The notes under the pieces: model-generated
What the model was told of the DNA's origin: nothing
What the model saw: only the letters and a program-made list of their open reading frames with translations
Database searches by the model: none
Translations under genes and position numbers: made by a program
NCBI RefSeq assembly: GCF_030403775.1
Contig: NZ_JAQMWQ010000017.1
Coordinates: 60,204 to 124,203, forward strand
DNA length: 64,000 nt
Source: Paenibacillus sp. BSR1-1
GTDB taxonomy: Bacteria; Bacillota; Bacilli; Bacillales; Cytobacillaceae
Reading direction: 5' to 3'
Shown: piece after piece, positions 8,312 to 17,120 of the stretch
Layout: every line of letters begins with the position of its first letter
Numbering within the stretch: position 1 is the stretch's first letter

Positions 8312-9326
8312 ATTTCTTTAAGCGAAACAATAGCATTTCGATTAATAAGGATTTATTCATTCCACCCGTTTTCATCTGATAGTCTGCTTCGGCAAGGAGG
8401 CCCATCAAATGGGATAAGTCCTCATCAGTAAAACTGGCTGCCTGTCCGAGAGCAAGCTTTACACGGAACGGGTGAGTTTTCAAATATCCCGCAATTTGCT
8501 GTTGACCGTATCCTCTTCTTGAGAGCTCTTTTACCTGATAAATCAATCTAAATTGGCCAGCCAGAAGTGCCAGTATTTTAATCGGTTCCTCATTTTGTTT
8601 TAACAAATCAAAATAAATTCTTAATGCTTCATCAAGTTTCCGCTGAACAACCTTTTCAACTAAGGTAAAAATATTTTGCTCAAGTGACCTTGCCACTAAT
8701 TGCTCAACAATCGTTACATCAATTCTTTTTTTCTCTGCAGCATATAAAGCCAGTTTTTCTATTTCACTTGAAAGCATAAACATATTGGTGCCGCTAAGTG
8801 CCAGCAATTGATCAATCGCTTCTTGCTCGAATTCAATTTCACTGGATTTCGCCCTTGTTTTCACCCAGTTTTTTAGTTCAAACTCATTTAATTTCTTCGC
8901 TTCTACTATTTCAGAGTTCCTTTTCAGTTCTTTTGTGATTTTCTTTCGTTCATCCAATTTCTCATACGGAGCAGAAATAACCATGATCGTATATGGTGCT
9001 GGCTCCCTTAGATATGTCTCAAATCGTGTTAAATTATGGTCCACTTTTTCTTTTGTTTTTTCGGCCGTTAAAAAAGCAGGATTATGTAAAAAAATAACCT
9101 TTCTATCACCAAGAAAAGGGAAGGTTTCTGCATCTTCTAAGGCTAATTCGATAGGTGTTTCCTCTAAATCATAAGCAGCGAAATTAAATTCCTTCTCCTC
9201 TTCCCCTAAAACAGTGTTTAAAAGGAGTTGTTTTGTTTCATTGATTAAAAATGCCTCTGTTCCATATAATAAATAAATAGGGGCAAATTCCCTTTGCTTT
9301 ATTTTTTTCCAAACATCTAATACCAT
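8310..9326 (-). CDS. holA: DNA polymerase III delta subunit
   Basis: Clamp-loader subunit (YqeN) that opens the beta sliding clamp. About 338 residues with the N-terminal AAA-like fold (YLLYGTEAFLINET), the APYEKLDERKK block and the C-terminal collar domain (SLEQNIFTLVEKV, LLKQNEEPIKILALL). ATG at 9326 with GGGGAG upstream gives the family-like N-terminus MVLDVWKK; a GTG ten codons earlier is possible but has no clear ribosome site. A 34-bp hairpin lies in its leader (9400-9433). Confidence 0.95.
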   Translation of the reverse strand: MVLDVWKKIKQREFAPIYLLYGTEAFLINETKQLLLNTVLGEEEKEFNFAAYDLEETPIELALEDAETFPFLGDRKVIFLHNPAFLTAEKTKEKVDHNLTRFETYLREPAPYTIMVISAPYEKLDERKKITKELKRNSEIVEAKKLNEFELKNWVKTRAKSSEIEFEQEAIDQLLALSGTNMFMLSSEIEKLALYAAEKKRIDVTIVEQLVARSLEQNIFTLVEKVVQRKLDEALRIYFDLLKQNEEPIKILALLAGQFRLIYQVKELSRRGYGQQQIAGYLKTHPFRVKLALGQAASFTDEDLSHLMGLLAEADYQMKTGGMNKSLLIEMLLFRLKK

Positions 9327-9627
9327 TTGCCAAGCGCTCCCCTTCAATTCACTCACATATAATCGTAAAGAAGCTTGGACGATTTGACAAGTACTTAAAG
9401 GGAATTAGCGCTTTCTAAAAAGTGCCAATTCCCGATCTATAATGAACGCAGCATCAAGGCCCTAGGAACTTCTTAATGCTTGCGGAATTTCTTTGTAGTC
9501 ATAGTGTAGCCCGCGGCTAATCAAACTATTTTGACAACACTTGTCAGTTATTGAAAGCAATTTGAGGCAGGCTGGATTTTTTCAAGCGAATGGCTTATAC
9601 TATATCTTGAAATAGGAGGGGTAAATT

Positions 9628-9762
9628 GTGAACGAATTTGAAAAAAACATTATAAGTAAACGTAACGATGCAATTGATTCTGGAGTTGGCTTTGGGGTTT
9701 CTTTTGGCTTTTTTGCTATCATGTTTATTGTTGCAACAGTCATTAAACTAATCGGATCTTAA
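9628..9762 (+). CDS. yqzM: YqzM family small membrane protein
   Basis: 44-residue protein of unknown function with the sequence start NEFEKNIISKRNDAID and a hydrophobic C-terminal helix (about residues 20-41), recognisable as YqzM. GTG start at 9628 after AGGAGGGG. It lies convergent to comEC as in B. subtilis and has its own terminator. The upstream stretch from 9357 holds a hairpin in the holA leader and otherwise nothing I can name. Confidence 0.9.
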   Translation: MNEFEKNIISKRNDAIDSGVGFGVSFGFFAIMFIVATVIKLIGS

Positions 9763-9781
9763 TAAATAGCTACATATGAAT

Positions 9782-9820
9782 AACTAAAAAGGGCTGCAGT
9801 AAATGCAGTCTTTTTTAGTT
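9782..9820. terminator. Bidirectional terminator between yqzM and comEC
   Basis: AACTAAAAAGGGCTGCA and TGCAGTCTTTTTTAGTT form a hairpin flanked by A and T runs on either side. It serves yqzM on the plus strand and comEC on the minus strand. Confidence 0.9.
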
Positions 9821-9839
9821 CTGGGTTAATTGCTATATC

Positions 9840-12167
9840 CTATGGCATATAGGTTGAAAAGGTTCCTTTTCTCTGGTAAAAACGATAGGTAATCGCCCCT
9901 TGTATATCAGTCCGGTATATCGTAATATTAGCGGCCCTTAATCGCTCGAGCACTTCCTGATGGGGATGACCAAATCGATTATGCTCACCAGCAGAAATTA
10001 ACGCAATACTCGGCTTTATTTGATGAATGAAAGCTTCAGCGCTAGATGTTCTGCTTCCGTGGTGTCCCGCCTTTAGTACATCTATTTTTAAATGAGGATA
10101 GTTTTTGATAATTGCTTTCTCTCCTTCCTGGTCTAAATCCCCTCCAAAAAACCAGCTAACACCCCCTATTTGAGCAATCATTGAAATCGAACCACGATTC
10201 CGTTCACCTTTAAAATTTTTTTCTGGTGAAACGATATAAAATTCATTTTCCCCACTGTTCCAATGACTTCCCTTTGAGACTTTAATTACAGGTATTCCTT
10301 TCTGTTTTGCCAAACTAACAATGGCACCTTCAGTATTCGAAGGATCGCGAACAGATGGCATAAGAATTTGTTTTACTTTTATCTCTTTTAAAATGGAAAA
10401 TGCCCCCCCAATATGATCCATATCACCATGGGTAAGAATAAGTTTATCGATTTTAGTAATGCCTTTTCCCTTTAAGAACGGAACAACTACATCTCGTCCT
10501 ACTTCATATGGTTTTCCCTTCTCTTTCCAGCTTTCCTCCGTAAATTGCATCGTCCCGCCGGTATCAATAAGGTAGGTGCCGCTATTGTGTGGGAAATGAA
10601 GCAAAATGCTGTCACCTTGTCCGACATCAATCATAGTTACTTCGCCAAAGGGATTAAGAAAGTTCCAAAAGGGCTGAAAAATAAATAACACGATCGTAAT
10701 AGAAATTAGCTGCACATTTCTTTTGAAAGTGGGCCTGGATTCCCAAATACAAAAAATCCTGAAAAGAATGAGAATATAAATTATTAGGAGAAATAGGTTT
10801 GGCCTTCCTGGAACAAATGAAATAATGGAAAAACCAGCCATAATACCAATAAGATGATTGAAAAAATTTATTATCAATAAAAATAGTGAGATTAAAAATG
10901 GCGGGGTATGGTGAAAAATGAGTTGAATGAAAAACAATAAATATAAACCCGGCAGGTAAACAAAAGAGAAAAGCGGAATGTATAACATATTGGCGAATAT
11001 CCCAATCATGGACATACCGAAGTAATGATACAGTATAAAGGGAAGTGCCGCCAATTGGGAAATGATTGACGTAACCAGCATCTTTGCCCCATTTGTGAGA
11101 TATCCTTTAAGGATTGAACTAGATGACAAAATAATGACAAAGCTTACGGCAAAGGAAAGCTGAAAACCGATATCAAAAAGAACCAGCGGACTAAAAAAAA
11201 TATATAACATAAATGCTAAACTAATAGCATCAATCGGCAGAAGCTTGAGACTTCCTTTCCACTTATCCGTGATTAAAATGAGCAAGATCATAAGTGCTGC
11301 CCTTATAACCGACGGAGATGCTCCAGTTAAGATTACATAAATCGGAATCACAATAAGCAAGAAATTCAACATGAACGGCCGGGTTAAACCTATTCGAATG
11401 CCCATAAAAAAAACCATTCCAATAAGTAAAGAGACATGCAGTCCTGAAATAGCTAATAAATGGACAATTCCCGTTTGTTGATAATCCCCAAGGAGTTGAC
11501 TGTCAAGCATACTTCTATCACCAAAAATTAACGCTGAAGACAGTGATGCGATTTCAAGCGGAAAATGTTTTTCAAGGTAGCGTTCACCCATAAAACGAAG
11601 CTGTTTAATTATGACTGTTGCGGACTGATGAACTGGAGCACAATTCTGAAGGGGACTTCCTTGGACTTTAACAATCCAAAAGATTTCTTTAGCGGATAAA
11701 TAATTGCGGTAATTAAAGCCATTAGGATTTTTGGCCATTTTCGGTTTTTCCAAAGTGCCAGAAGCCTTGCATATAAAACCATAAAAACTTTTACTATGTA
11801 ACAGTTTTTTTTCTTGTTCGGATTGGATGTAATAGCGGATTAATATTTTCTCTTTATACCGTTGCTCAAAAGCCTGAACCTGCAACAAATCGCCATCAAT
11901 TTTGGGATCTTGAGTATATTTTAGAAAAAATGCTGTTTCTGTTTCTGGAATCTTTGTTTTGTTATTAATAACAGCAGAATGTCCGGCGAAAAAAACTATA
12001 AGAACAATAGCCATCAAAAGCAATAGATGTTGATTGTTAAATCTCTTGTATTTATACAAAACATAAAGATAGGTTACGGTTAAAAGGAAAAAAGGAAGAA
12101 ATTCACTTAGCACGCTTAACTCTGCTAAAAAGGCAGCAATTGCAAAGTACACATATTTTCCGTACAT
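9840..12167 (-). CDS. comEC: DNA internalization channel protein ComEC/Rec2
   Basis: Polytopic membrane protein that passes single-stranded DNA into the cytoplasm during transformation. The 775 residues show N-terminal membrane segments, a soluble OB-like region, the central competence domain with many membrane helices (starting around the HLLAISGLHVSLLIG motif) and a C-terminal metallo-beta-lactamase-like domain with HGDMDHIGG, probably the nuclease. ATG at 12167 follows GGAGAA. Intact reading frame. Last gene of the comE group; a small GC-rich hairpin (12209-12230) separates it from comEB. Confidence 0.95.
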   Translation of the reverse strand: MYGKYVYFAIAAFLAELSVLSEFLPFFLLTVTYLYVLYKYKRFNNQHLLLLMAIVLIVFFAGHSAVINNKTKIPETETAFFLKYTQDPKIDGDLLQVQAFEQRYKEKILIRYYIQSEQEKKLLHSKSFYGFICKASGTLEKPKMAKNPNGFNYRNYLSAKEIFWIVKVQGSPLQNCAPVHQSATVIIKQLRFMGERYLEKHFPLEIASLSSALIFGDRSMLDSQLLGDYQQTGIVHLLAISGLHVSLLIGMVFFMGIRIGLTRPFMLNFLLIVIPIYVILTGASPSVIRAALMILLILITDKWKGSLKLLPIDAISLAFMLYIFFSPLVLFDIGFQLSFAVSFVIILSSSSILKGYLTNGAKMLVTSIISQLAALPFILYHYFGMSMIGIFANMLYIPLFSFVYLPGLYLLFFIQLIFHHTPPFLISLFLLIINFFNHLIGIMAGFSIISFVPGRPNLFLLIIYILILFRIFCIWESRPTFKRNVQLISITIVLFIFQPFWNFLNPFGEVTMIDVGQGDSILLHFPHNSGTYLIDTGGTMQFTEESWKEKGKPYEVGRDVVVPFLKGKGITKIDKLILTHGDMDHIGGAFSILKEIKVKQILMPSVRDPSNTEGAIVSLAKQKGIPVIKVSKGSHWNSGENEFYIVSPEKNFKGERNRGSISMIAQIGGVSWFFGGDLDQEGEKAIIKNYPHLKIDVLKAGHHGSRTSSAEAFIHQIKPSIALISAGEHNRFGHPHQEVLERLRAANITIYRTDIQGAITYRFYQRKGTFSTYMP

Positions 12168-12240
12168 GATTTTTCTCCAATTTTGAAGTAATTTATGAGG
12201 GAAGAGATTCGCCGGCGTTTAAACCGGCGATAGCTGAGGA

Positions 12241-12702
12241 TTATTGATTTACCTTTCGAAAATCGATAAATGGTTCAGTTAGTTCTACTTTTTCTACTTC
12301 TACATTTGCTTGGTCAAATAATTCGATGGCATGAGGGTGATTCTTATAATCCTCAGCATAATAGACCGTTTTAATGCCCGCTTGGATAATGGCCTTACAG
12401 CACTGTAAACACGGAAAATGGGTGACATATATCTCAGCATCTGCTGTTGGGACACCAAACTTGGCACACTGCAAGAGTGCGTTCATTTCCGCGTGTATGG
12501 TTCTAACGCAATGATTATCGATAACATAGCATCCTTTATCAATACAATGGTCACCGCCAGCAATCGATCCGTTGTAGCCTCCGGCAATGATTCGTTTATC
12601 TCTTACGATTGTCGCTCCCACTGTAAGACGGGTACATGTGCTTCTTAGTGCGAGCAAATGACTTTGTGCCATAAAATATTGATCCCAGGAAATCCGTTTC
12701 AT
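12241..12702 (-). CDS. comEB: ComE operon protein 2, dCMP deaminase family
   Basis: Zinc-dependent deoxycytidylate deaminase-like protein encoded in the comE operon but not required for transformation in B. subtilis. The zinc-site motifs HAEMNALLQ and PCLQCCKAI are present. The start is ATG at 12702 with GGGAG upstream (KRISWDQYFMAQ), giving 153 residues. The reading frame stays open for 41 more codons upstream, but that extension runs into an interspersed repeat at 12738-12910 and should not be annotated as protein. The repeat separates it from comEA. Confidence 0.93.
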   Translation of the reverse strand: MKRISWDQYFMAQSHLLALRSTCTRLTVGATIVRDKRIIAGGYNGSIAGGDHCIDKGCYVIDNHCVRTIHAEMNALLQCAKFGVPTADAEIYVTHFPCLQCCKAIIQAGIKTVYYAEDYKNHPHAIELFDQANVEVEKVELTEPFIDFRKVNQ

Positions 12703-12737
12703 TTTCTCCCACTCCCTTGAAAAAATCTTTTTATTAA

Positions 12738-12910
12738 AAGCTATTTTCGCAAAGATTGTTGTTTTTCGTATAAGTTCTACCAACCCGTTAACAAGATTCT
12801 TCGTGGCATCTTTTCGTAAGGACATTTTGCGAAAATTGCCTAGAAACTTTATAAATGACTCTTTATAAGTGCTAATAGCAACAAATTGTACGAAAAGAGC
12901 CTTATTTAAA
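12738..12910 (-). repeat. About 170-bp interspersed repeat, copy 1
   Basis: The reverse complement of this segment aligns along its whole length with 21759-21932. Shared blocks include AAGGCTCTTTTCGT, TTTCTAGGCAATTTTCGCAA and ACGAAAAGATGCCACGAAG. Internal inverted pairs are CTTTTCGT/ACGAAAAG and ATTTTCGC/GCGAAAAT. It sits between comEA and comEB, splitting an operon that is continuous in B. subtilis. The two copies are in opposite orientation. Confidence 0.85.
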
Positions 12911-12947
12911 GTTTAAACGGCTTGTACAATTTGGTCAATTGGCGTAT

Positions 12948-13595
12948 TTAATGAACATCGACCAAATCCTTTAACTTTTCGAAGGTTTTATCGCCAATCC
13001 CGCTTATATTCTTTAAATCTTCTACCGCTTTAAATGGGCCGCTCGTGTTCCGGTATTCAATGATGGCGGCTGCCTTTGAAGGTCCGATTCCTGGAAGGTT
13101 TTGCAATTCATTTTCATCGGCTTTATTAAGATTAATTTTCCCCTCATTTTGAACCGCACTGCCGGATAAGGCTGTACCTCCCGAAGATACTGGTGCAGCG
13201 CCAGCCTCCCCCTTCGCTGGAATATAGATAACCATTTCGTCCTGGATATGCTCAGCAAAATTAACCTGTCCTTGGTCAGCTTGGTCTGTTAATCCGCCAG
13301 CCCGGCTGATAACATCAATCACCCTTTCACCTGTGTTGGCTTGATAAACCCCAGGCTGCTTAATTTGTCCCTTAACATCCACCATAATTTTATCAGGCAC
13401 TTTCGATTGTTTTTCCTGCTGATTTTTGTCCCTTTCTTGTTCGTTTGTTTGAGGGGAGGTGTTTTCCAAACTCACGGTTTTGCTGGATGTGGACGGGGCA
13501 TCATTACCCATATTAAAGAAATAATAAAGTCCGCCTGAAGCAATAATTGCAGCAAGGATAACATATAACTTGTGTTCATTTAACCAGTCTTTCAA
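12948..13595 (-). CDS. comEA: Competence protein ComEA, DNA receptor
   Basis: Membrane-anchored receptor that binds double-stranded DNA outside the cell and hands it to the uptake channel. Order: membrane anchor (residues about 10-28), a Ser/Thr/Gln/Lys-rich linker, an SLBB domain (about 70-125) and a C-terminal tandem helix-hairpin-helix DNA-binding domain (about 150-215; NLPGIGPSKAAAI and ISGIGDKTFEKL). TTG start at 13595 after AAAGGATG. 215 residues, typical. Divergent from comER; I saw no convincing ComK box in the short intergenic region. Confidence 0.95.
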   Translation of the reverse strand: MKDWLNEHKLYVILAAIIASGGLYYFFNMGNDAPSTSSKTVSLENTSPQTNEQERDKNQQEKQSKVPDKIMVDVKGQIKQPGVYQANTGERVIDVISRAGGLTDQADQGQVNFAEHIQDEMVIYIPAKGEAGAAPVSSGGTALSGSAVQNEGKINLNKADENELQNLPGIGPSKAAAIIEYRNTSGPFKAVEDLKNISGIGDKTFEKLKDLVDVH

Positions 13596-13682
13596 TTGGA
13601 TTCATCCTTTCTAAAGGTATATTTCACTTTTGGTTTTCATATTGTTATAAGAGAATCTTTCATGTGAAGGAGGGTCGTATCA

Positions 13683-14507
13683 ATGAATATAGGCATCATC
13701 GGTACCGGAAATATGGGGACGATTTTAGTCGAAGCTTTGATTGATGGAAAAGCAATCTCCCCTTCTTCAGTAATGATTACAAATAGAACAAAGTCAAAAG
13801 CGATGCTGCTTAAAGAAAAATATAAACATATAAAAATTGCGGCGAATGCAGTGGAAGTTGCGGCAGAGTCCGATTTAATATTTATTTGCGTGAAACCATT
13901 ACAGATTTTTAAAATACTTGATGAGATAAATTCCTATTTAGGAAAGGAAAAATGCCTCGTTTCCATAACAAGTCCAGTCAGTACAAGCCAAATTGAAAAA
14001 AAAGTTTCATGTTCCGTCGTCCGGGTAATTCCTAGTATCACAAATCGGGCATTGGCTGGGGTTTCATTAACAACCTTTGGAGAAAATTGCAGCGATTATT
14101 GGAAAGTAGAAGTTGAAAAATTAATTACGAAGATATCTGTGCCAGTTTCAATAGATGAAAATATCACGAGAGTTGCCTCTGATATTGTTAGCTGTGGACC
14201 TGCATTCTTCAGCTATTTACTTCAGGGTTTTATAAAAGCAGCGGTGAAAGAAACGGAAATTGATGAAGAAACAGCGACAATATTTGCCAGTGAGATGGTC
14301 GTGGGGCTCGGTGAATTGTTAAAACAAGGTCACTATACCTTACCGTCACTTCAGGAAAAAGTTTGTGTAAAGGGCGGGATAACAGGTGAAGGAATCAAAG
14401 TATTGGAGAATGAGGTAGGCGATATGTTTGAACACCTATTTCAAGCCACACACGCGAAGTTCAAAGAGGAGCTTTCAAAGGTAGAGGGACAATTCTTTAA
14501 TAATTAA
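13683..14507 (+). CDS. comER: Late competence protein ComER (pyrroline-5-carboxylate reductase-like)
   Basis: 274 residues with an N-terminal Rossmann NAD(P)-binding motif (GIIGTGNMGTILVEAL) and the ProC-like C-terminal domain. ComER is related to proline biosynthetic reductase but is linked to competence and sporulation gene order rather than proline synthesis. ATG at 13683 follows AAGGAGGG. Divergent from comEA, as in B. subtilis. The exact reaction is not established. Confidence 0.92.
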   Translation: MNIGIIGTGNMGTILVEALIDGKAISPSSVMITNRTKSKAMLLKEKYKHIKIAANAVEVAAESDLIFICVKPLQIFKILDEINSYLGKEKCLVSITSPVSTSQIEKKVSCSVVRVIPSITNRALAGVSLTTFGENCSDYWKVEVEKLITKISVPVSIDENITRVASDIVSCGPAFFSYLLQGFIKAAVKETEIDEETATIFASEMVVGLGELLKQGHYTLPSLQEKVCVKGGITGEGIKVLENEVGDMFEHLFQATHAKFKEELSKVEGQFFNN

Positions 14508-14543
14508 TTCGCCAAATTAAGACAAAATCCTCTATATTTTTAT

Positions 14544-14574
14544 AAAAAAGCCATCTTTTTTTAAAAGATGGCTT
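14544..14574. terminator. Bidirectional terminator between comER and yqeM
   Basis: AAGCCATCTTTT and AAAAGATGGCTT form a 12-bp stem flanked by A-rich and T-containing sequence. It ends four bases before the yqeM stop codon on the other strand. Confidence 0.85.
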
Positions 14575-14577
14575 AGA

Positions 14578-15330
14578 TTATTTTTTCCTAGCGGTAAAAA
14601 AGATTCTTTCGGATTGATCATTTGGAGCAAAATTTTCAAAATCACTACTTATTTCTAATATATCGAAGCCGGCATCACTCAACCAATTCGAGTATTGTTG
14701 AACAGAATAGGTCCGTTGTAAATGAAGCTCATCATAACGGTCATATTTTCCCGATTTTTCATCTAATACAAAAAAGCTTAGCTCATGTTCTACACTGTTA
14801 GGTTTTTCACCAGGGAAACTATTCCAGATATATGACACATGGTCATCACTATGAGCAAAAGTCTGATTGATGAAAACCTCGGTCATTTTGTAGATCGAGT
14901 GCACATCAAAAATAAAAATTCCAGTTTGACTTAAATGCTTGTATACATTTAAAAAGGTATTCTTTATATCATCCTCTGATTCAAGATAGTTCAATGAGTC
15001 ACAAAAAATACCGACCACATCAAATTCTCCGTGTCCCTCTAAGTCAGCCATGTTTTGTTGAAAGAAAGGAATCTTTATTCCGGCTTTCTCTCCTTTTGTA
15101 TGAGCGACAGCCAGCATATCAGCAGACAAATCAACACCAATCACTTGATAGCCCTCCTCTGCAAATCGGACCGAAAGCTCTCCCGTTCCGCAAGCTAAAT
15201 CAAGTAATCTTATTGACCCTTCGCTAATACCATATTTTACAAGTTTATCTTTGACAAACTGGACCCACTCATCATACGGTGCATCCTGCATCAGTTCATC
15301 GTAAAGATAAGCGAACTGTTCATAGCTCAT
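14578..15330 (-). CDS. yqeM: Class I SAM-dependent methyltransferase YqeM
   Basis: 250 residues with the SAM-binding motif LDLACGTGELSVRF near residue 45 and the acidic loop VIGVDLSADML. Substrate unknown. It overlaps rsfS by four bases, which indicates translational coupling, and is the last gene of the yqeG-to-yqeM operon before a terminator. Gene order matches B. subtilis yqeM. Confidence 0.88.
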   Translation of the reverse strand: MSYEQFAYLYDELMQDAPYDEWVQFVKDKLVKYGISEGSIRLLDLACGTGELSVRFAEEGYQVIGVDLSADMLAVAHTKGEKAGIKIPFFQQNMADLEGHGEFDVVGIFCDSLNYLESEDDIKNTFLNVYKHLSQTGIFIFDVHSIYKMTEVFINQTFAHSDDHVSYIWNSFPGEKPNSVEHELSFFVLDEKSGKYDRYDELHLQRTYSVQQYSNWLSDAGFDILEISSDFENFAPNDQSERIFFTARKK

Positions 15331-15683
15331 GAATTAAGCTCACTGCGGATATCTTCTAACGGAGCATCGCCCCATAACCGTTCTAGATTATAATAGCTTC
15401 GTTCATCACGATGGAATACATGGGCCACAACATCCCCTAAATCAATCAATACCCATCTAGCTTCATCTAAACCTTCTATCCTTTTAACATCATATCCATT
15501 TTCCTGCGCTTTTTCTTTCATTTCTCTGGCAATTGCCTGGACTTGTTTATCCGAATTTCCATGGCAGATAATAAAGTAGTCCGCAATTAGGGAAATTCCC
15601 TTCATGTTTAAAGCCATTATATCCTCAGCGCGCTTATCATCTGCGGCCTTTACGGTAATCTTAAGTAACTCTTGATTATCCAT
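15327..15683 (-). CDS. rsfS: Ribosomal silencing factor RsfS
   Basis: 118-residue Iojap-family protein that binds L14 on the 50S subunit and blocks subunit joining when nutrients are low. Family block: ADYFIICHGNSDKQVQAIA, then ARWVLIDLGDVVAHVFH and the ERLW segment. ATG at 15683, three bases after the yqeK stop. Intact; coupled to yqeM. Confidence 0.96.
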   Translation of the reverse strand: MDNQELLKITVKAADDKRAEDIMALNMKGISLIADYFIICHGNSDKQVQAIAREMKEKAQENGYDVKRIEGLDEARWVLIDLGDVVAHVFHRDERSYYNLERLWGDAPLEDIRSELNS

Positions 15684-15686
15684 TAA

Positions 15687-16253
15687 TCAATCCTCCAAAT
15701 TTTTTATTAAGTCGTTATACGTATGAAAAGTATCCGGGTATACCATTTGATTCTTTTTCATTAAAAATACAATTGTGTTTTGAACCGCTTTAATTAATGC
15801 TTTATCTAAGCTTTCCTGTGCCATTTCCCTTACTTCATCGACCCCTGGAAAGTGTCTTCCCGGTTCAATATAATCGGCCAAATAAATAATTTTCTCAAGA
15901 AGTGTCATTCCCGGCCTGCCGGATGTATGGTAACGAATCGCCTCCAAGACATCACGGTCCGATATGCCTGCTTCCTTCTCAACTAAATATGTACCAACAG
16001 GTGCATGCCAAAGTTCAGCATTATATTCGAGCAAATCCTGCGGAAAACCCTTTGCAGCAATAATATCTTTCATTTCTTCCTTTGGACGAAATTTTGCATA
16101 ATCATGAAAAATCGCCGCAAGTTCAGCTTTTTTTTCATCTGCACCATATCGATTAGCTAAGATAATAGCAGTTTCCATCACCCCTAAGGTATGCTGGTAT
16201 CGATGTTCGGTTAATTGTTTCTTTACTAACTGTAAGGCCCTTTCACGTTCCAT
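15687..16253 (-). CDS. yqeK: YqeK, HD-domain symmetrical Ap4A hydrolase
   Basis: 188-residue HD-superfamily phosphohydrolase; the YqeK family hydrolyses diadenosine tetraphosphate to ADP. Metal-site residues are visible: H in RYQHTLGV, the HD pair in AIFHDYAKF, H in LWHAPVG and in IRYHTSG, and D in YLADYIEPGR. The start is ATG at 16253 after GAGGAGA, because an upstream TTG lies within that ribosome site. It overlaps nadD by 11 bases. Confidence 0.93.
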   Translation of the reverse strand: MERERALQLVKKQLTEHRYQHTLGVMETAIILANRYGADEKKAELAAIFHDYAKFRPKEEMKDIIAAKGFPQDLLEYNAELWHAPVGTYLVEKEAGISDRDVLEAIRYHTSGRPGMTLLEKIIYLADYIEPGRHFPGVDEVREMAQESLDKALIKAVQNTIVFLMKKNQMVYPDTFHTYNDLIKNLED

Positions 16254-16812
16254 ATAAATGTTTCTCCTCAATATAAGAAATAACGGAATCTGGCAGTAAA
16301 TAACGAACCGTCTTCCTGTTTTTTATTCTCTCTCTGATCGTGCTTGAAGAGATATCCAACGCGGGTACGTCTACATATAGGACAGGGTAATTGGTTTGAT
16401 GGCTATAATGAGGCCGTTCCACGCCAACAAATTGAACGAGCTTTACGAGCTCGTCAATGTTATGCCATTTTGGTAAATACTCAATCATATCTGCACCAAT
16501 AATAAAGAAGAATTGATGGTCAGTAAATTCGTCATTGATTAACTTCATTGTCTCAACTGTATAAGATGGACCCTCCCTCTCAAGTTCAATGGACTGAATT
16601 TGAAAAGCAGGATTATCTCCTAAAGCTAACTGCAGCATATGAAGCCGATCCTCATTTTTTACAGCATCAGACTTTTTCTTGTGTGGAGGCTCCTGATTTG
16701 GCATAAACCAAATCTCATCAAGCTGAAGAGCGAAAAGAACCTCATTTGCAATCAAAAGATGTCCGAAATGCGGCGGATCAAAAGTACCGCCTAAAATCCC
16801 AACTTTCTTCAT
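16243..16812 (-). CDS. nadD: Nicotinate-nucleotide adenylyltransferase
   Basis: Joins ATP and nicotinate mononucleotide to form deamido-NAD in NAD synthesis. The 189 residues carry the nucleotidyltransferase motifs GGTFDPPHFGHL at the N-terminus and SSSTIRERI near the C-terminus. ATG at 16812. It overlaps yqeK and follows yhbY by 17 bases, so it is part of the yqe operon. Confidence 0.97.
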   Translation of the reverse strand: MKKVGILGGTFDPPHFGHLLIANEVLFALQLDEIWFMPNQEPPHKKKSDAVKNEDRLHMLQLALGDNPAFQIQSIELEREGPSYTVETMKLINDEFTDHQFFFIIGADMIEYLPKWHNIDELVKLVQFVGVERPHYSHQTNYPVLYVDVPALDISSSTIRERIKNRKTVRYLLPDSVISYIEEKHLYGT

Positions 16813-16829
16813 GCTCCACCGCCTTCATT

Positions 16830-17120
16830 TTATGGAAGAGTAATTTGCTTCTTTTCCACTGATTCCTTGTAAAGGACAATTGTATTTCCGATAATTTGCA
16901 CGATTTCCGCACCTGCACCCTCAGCCAGCTGCTCGGCAACTACGTTTTTGTCTTCTTCACAGTTTTGCAAAACGCTCACTTTAAATAGCTCTCTCGCTTC
17001 AAGAGCATCCGCAACCTGTTTAATCATATTTTCATTCACTCCGCCTTTTCCTACTTGAAAAATAGGGTCAAGGTGGTGTGCCTTTGAACGTAAGAATCTT
17101 TTTTGTTTACCTGTTAACAT
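16830..17120 (-). CDS. yhbY: CRM-domain ribosome assembly RNA-binding protein YhbY/YqeI
   Basis: 96-residue single CRM domain protein that associates with pre-50S ribosomal subunits in relatives. It has the basic N-terminus TGKQKRFLRSKAHHLDPIFQVGKGG with the GKGG loop that contacts RNA. ATG at 17120 overlaps the aroE stop by seven bases. Confidence 0.94.
   Translation of the reverse strand: MLTGKQKRFLRSKAHHLDPIFQVGKGGVNENMIKQVADALEARELFKVSVLQNCEEDKNVVAEQLAEGAGAEIVQIIGNTIVLYKESVEKKQITLP

Noticed and set aside
12703..12825. N-terminal extension of comEB by 41 codons
   Set aside because: It has no ribosome site of its own and runs into an interspersed repeat, while ATG 12702 has GGGAG and gives the family N-terminus.
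13596..13682. ComK box upstream of comEA
   Set aside because: I looked for paired AAAA-N5-TTTT motifs in the short intergenic region and did not find a convincing pair.
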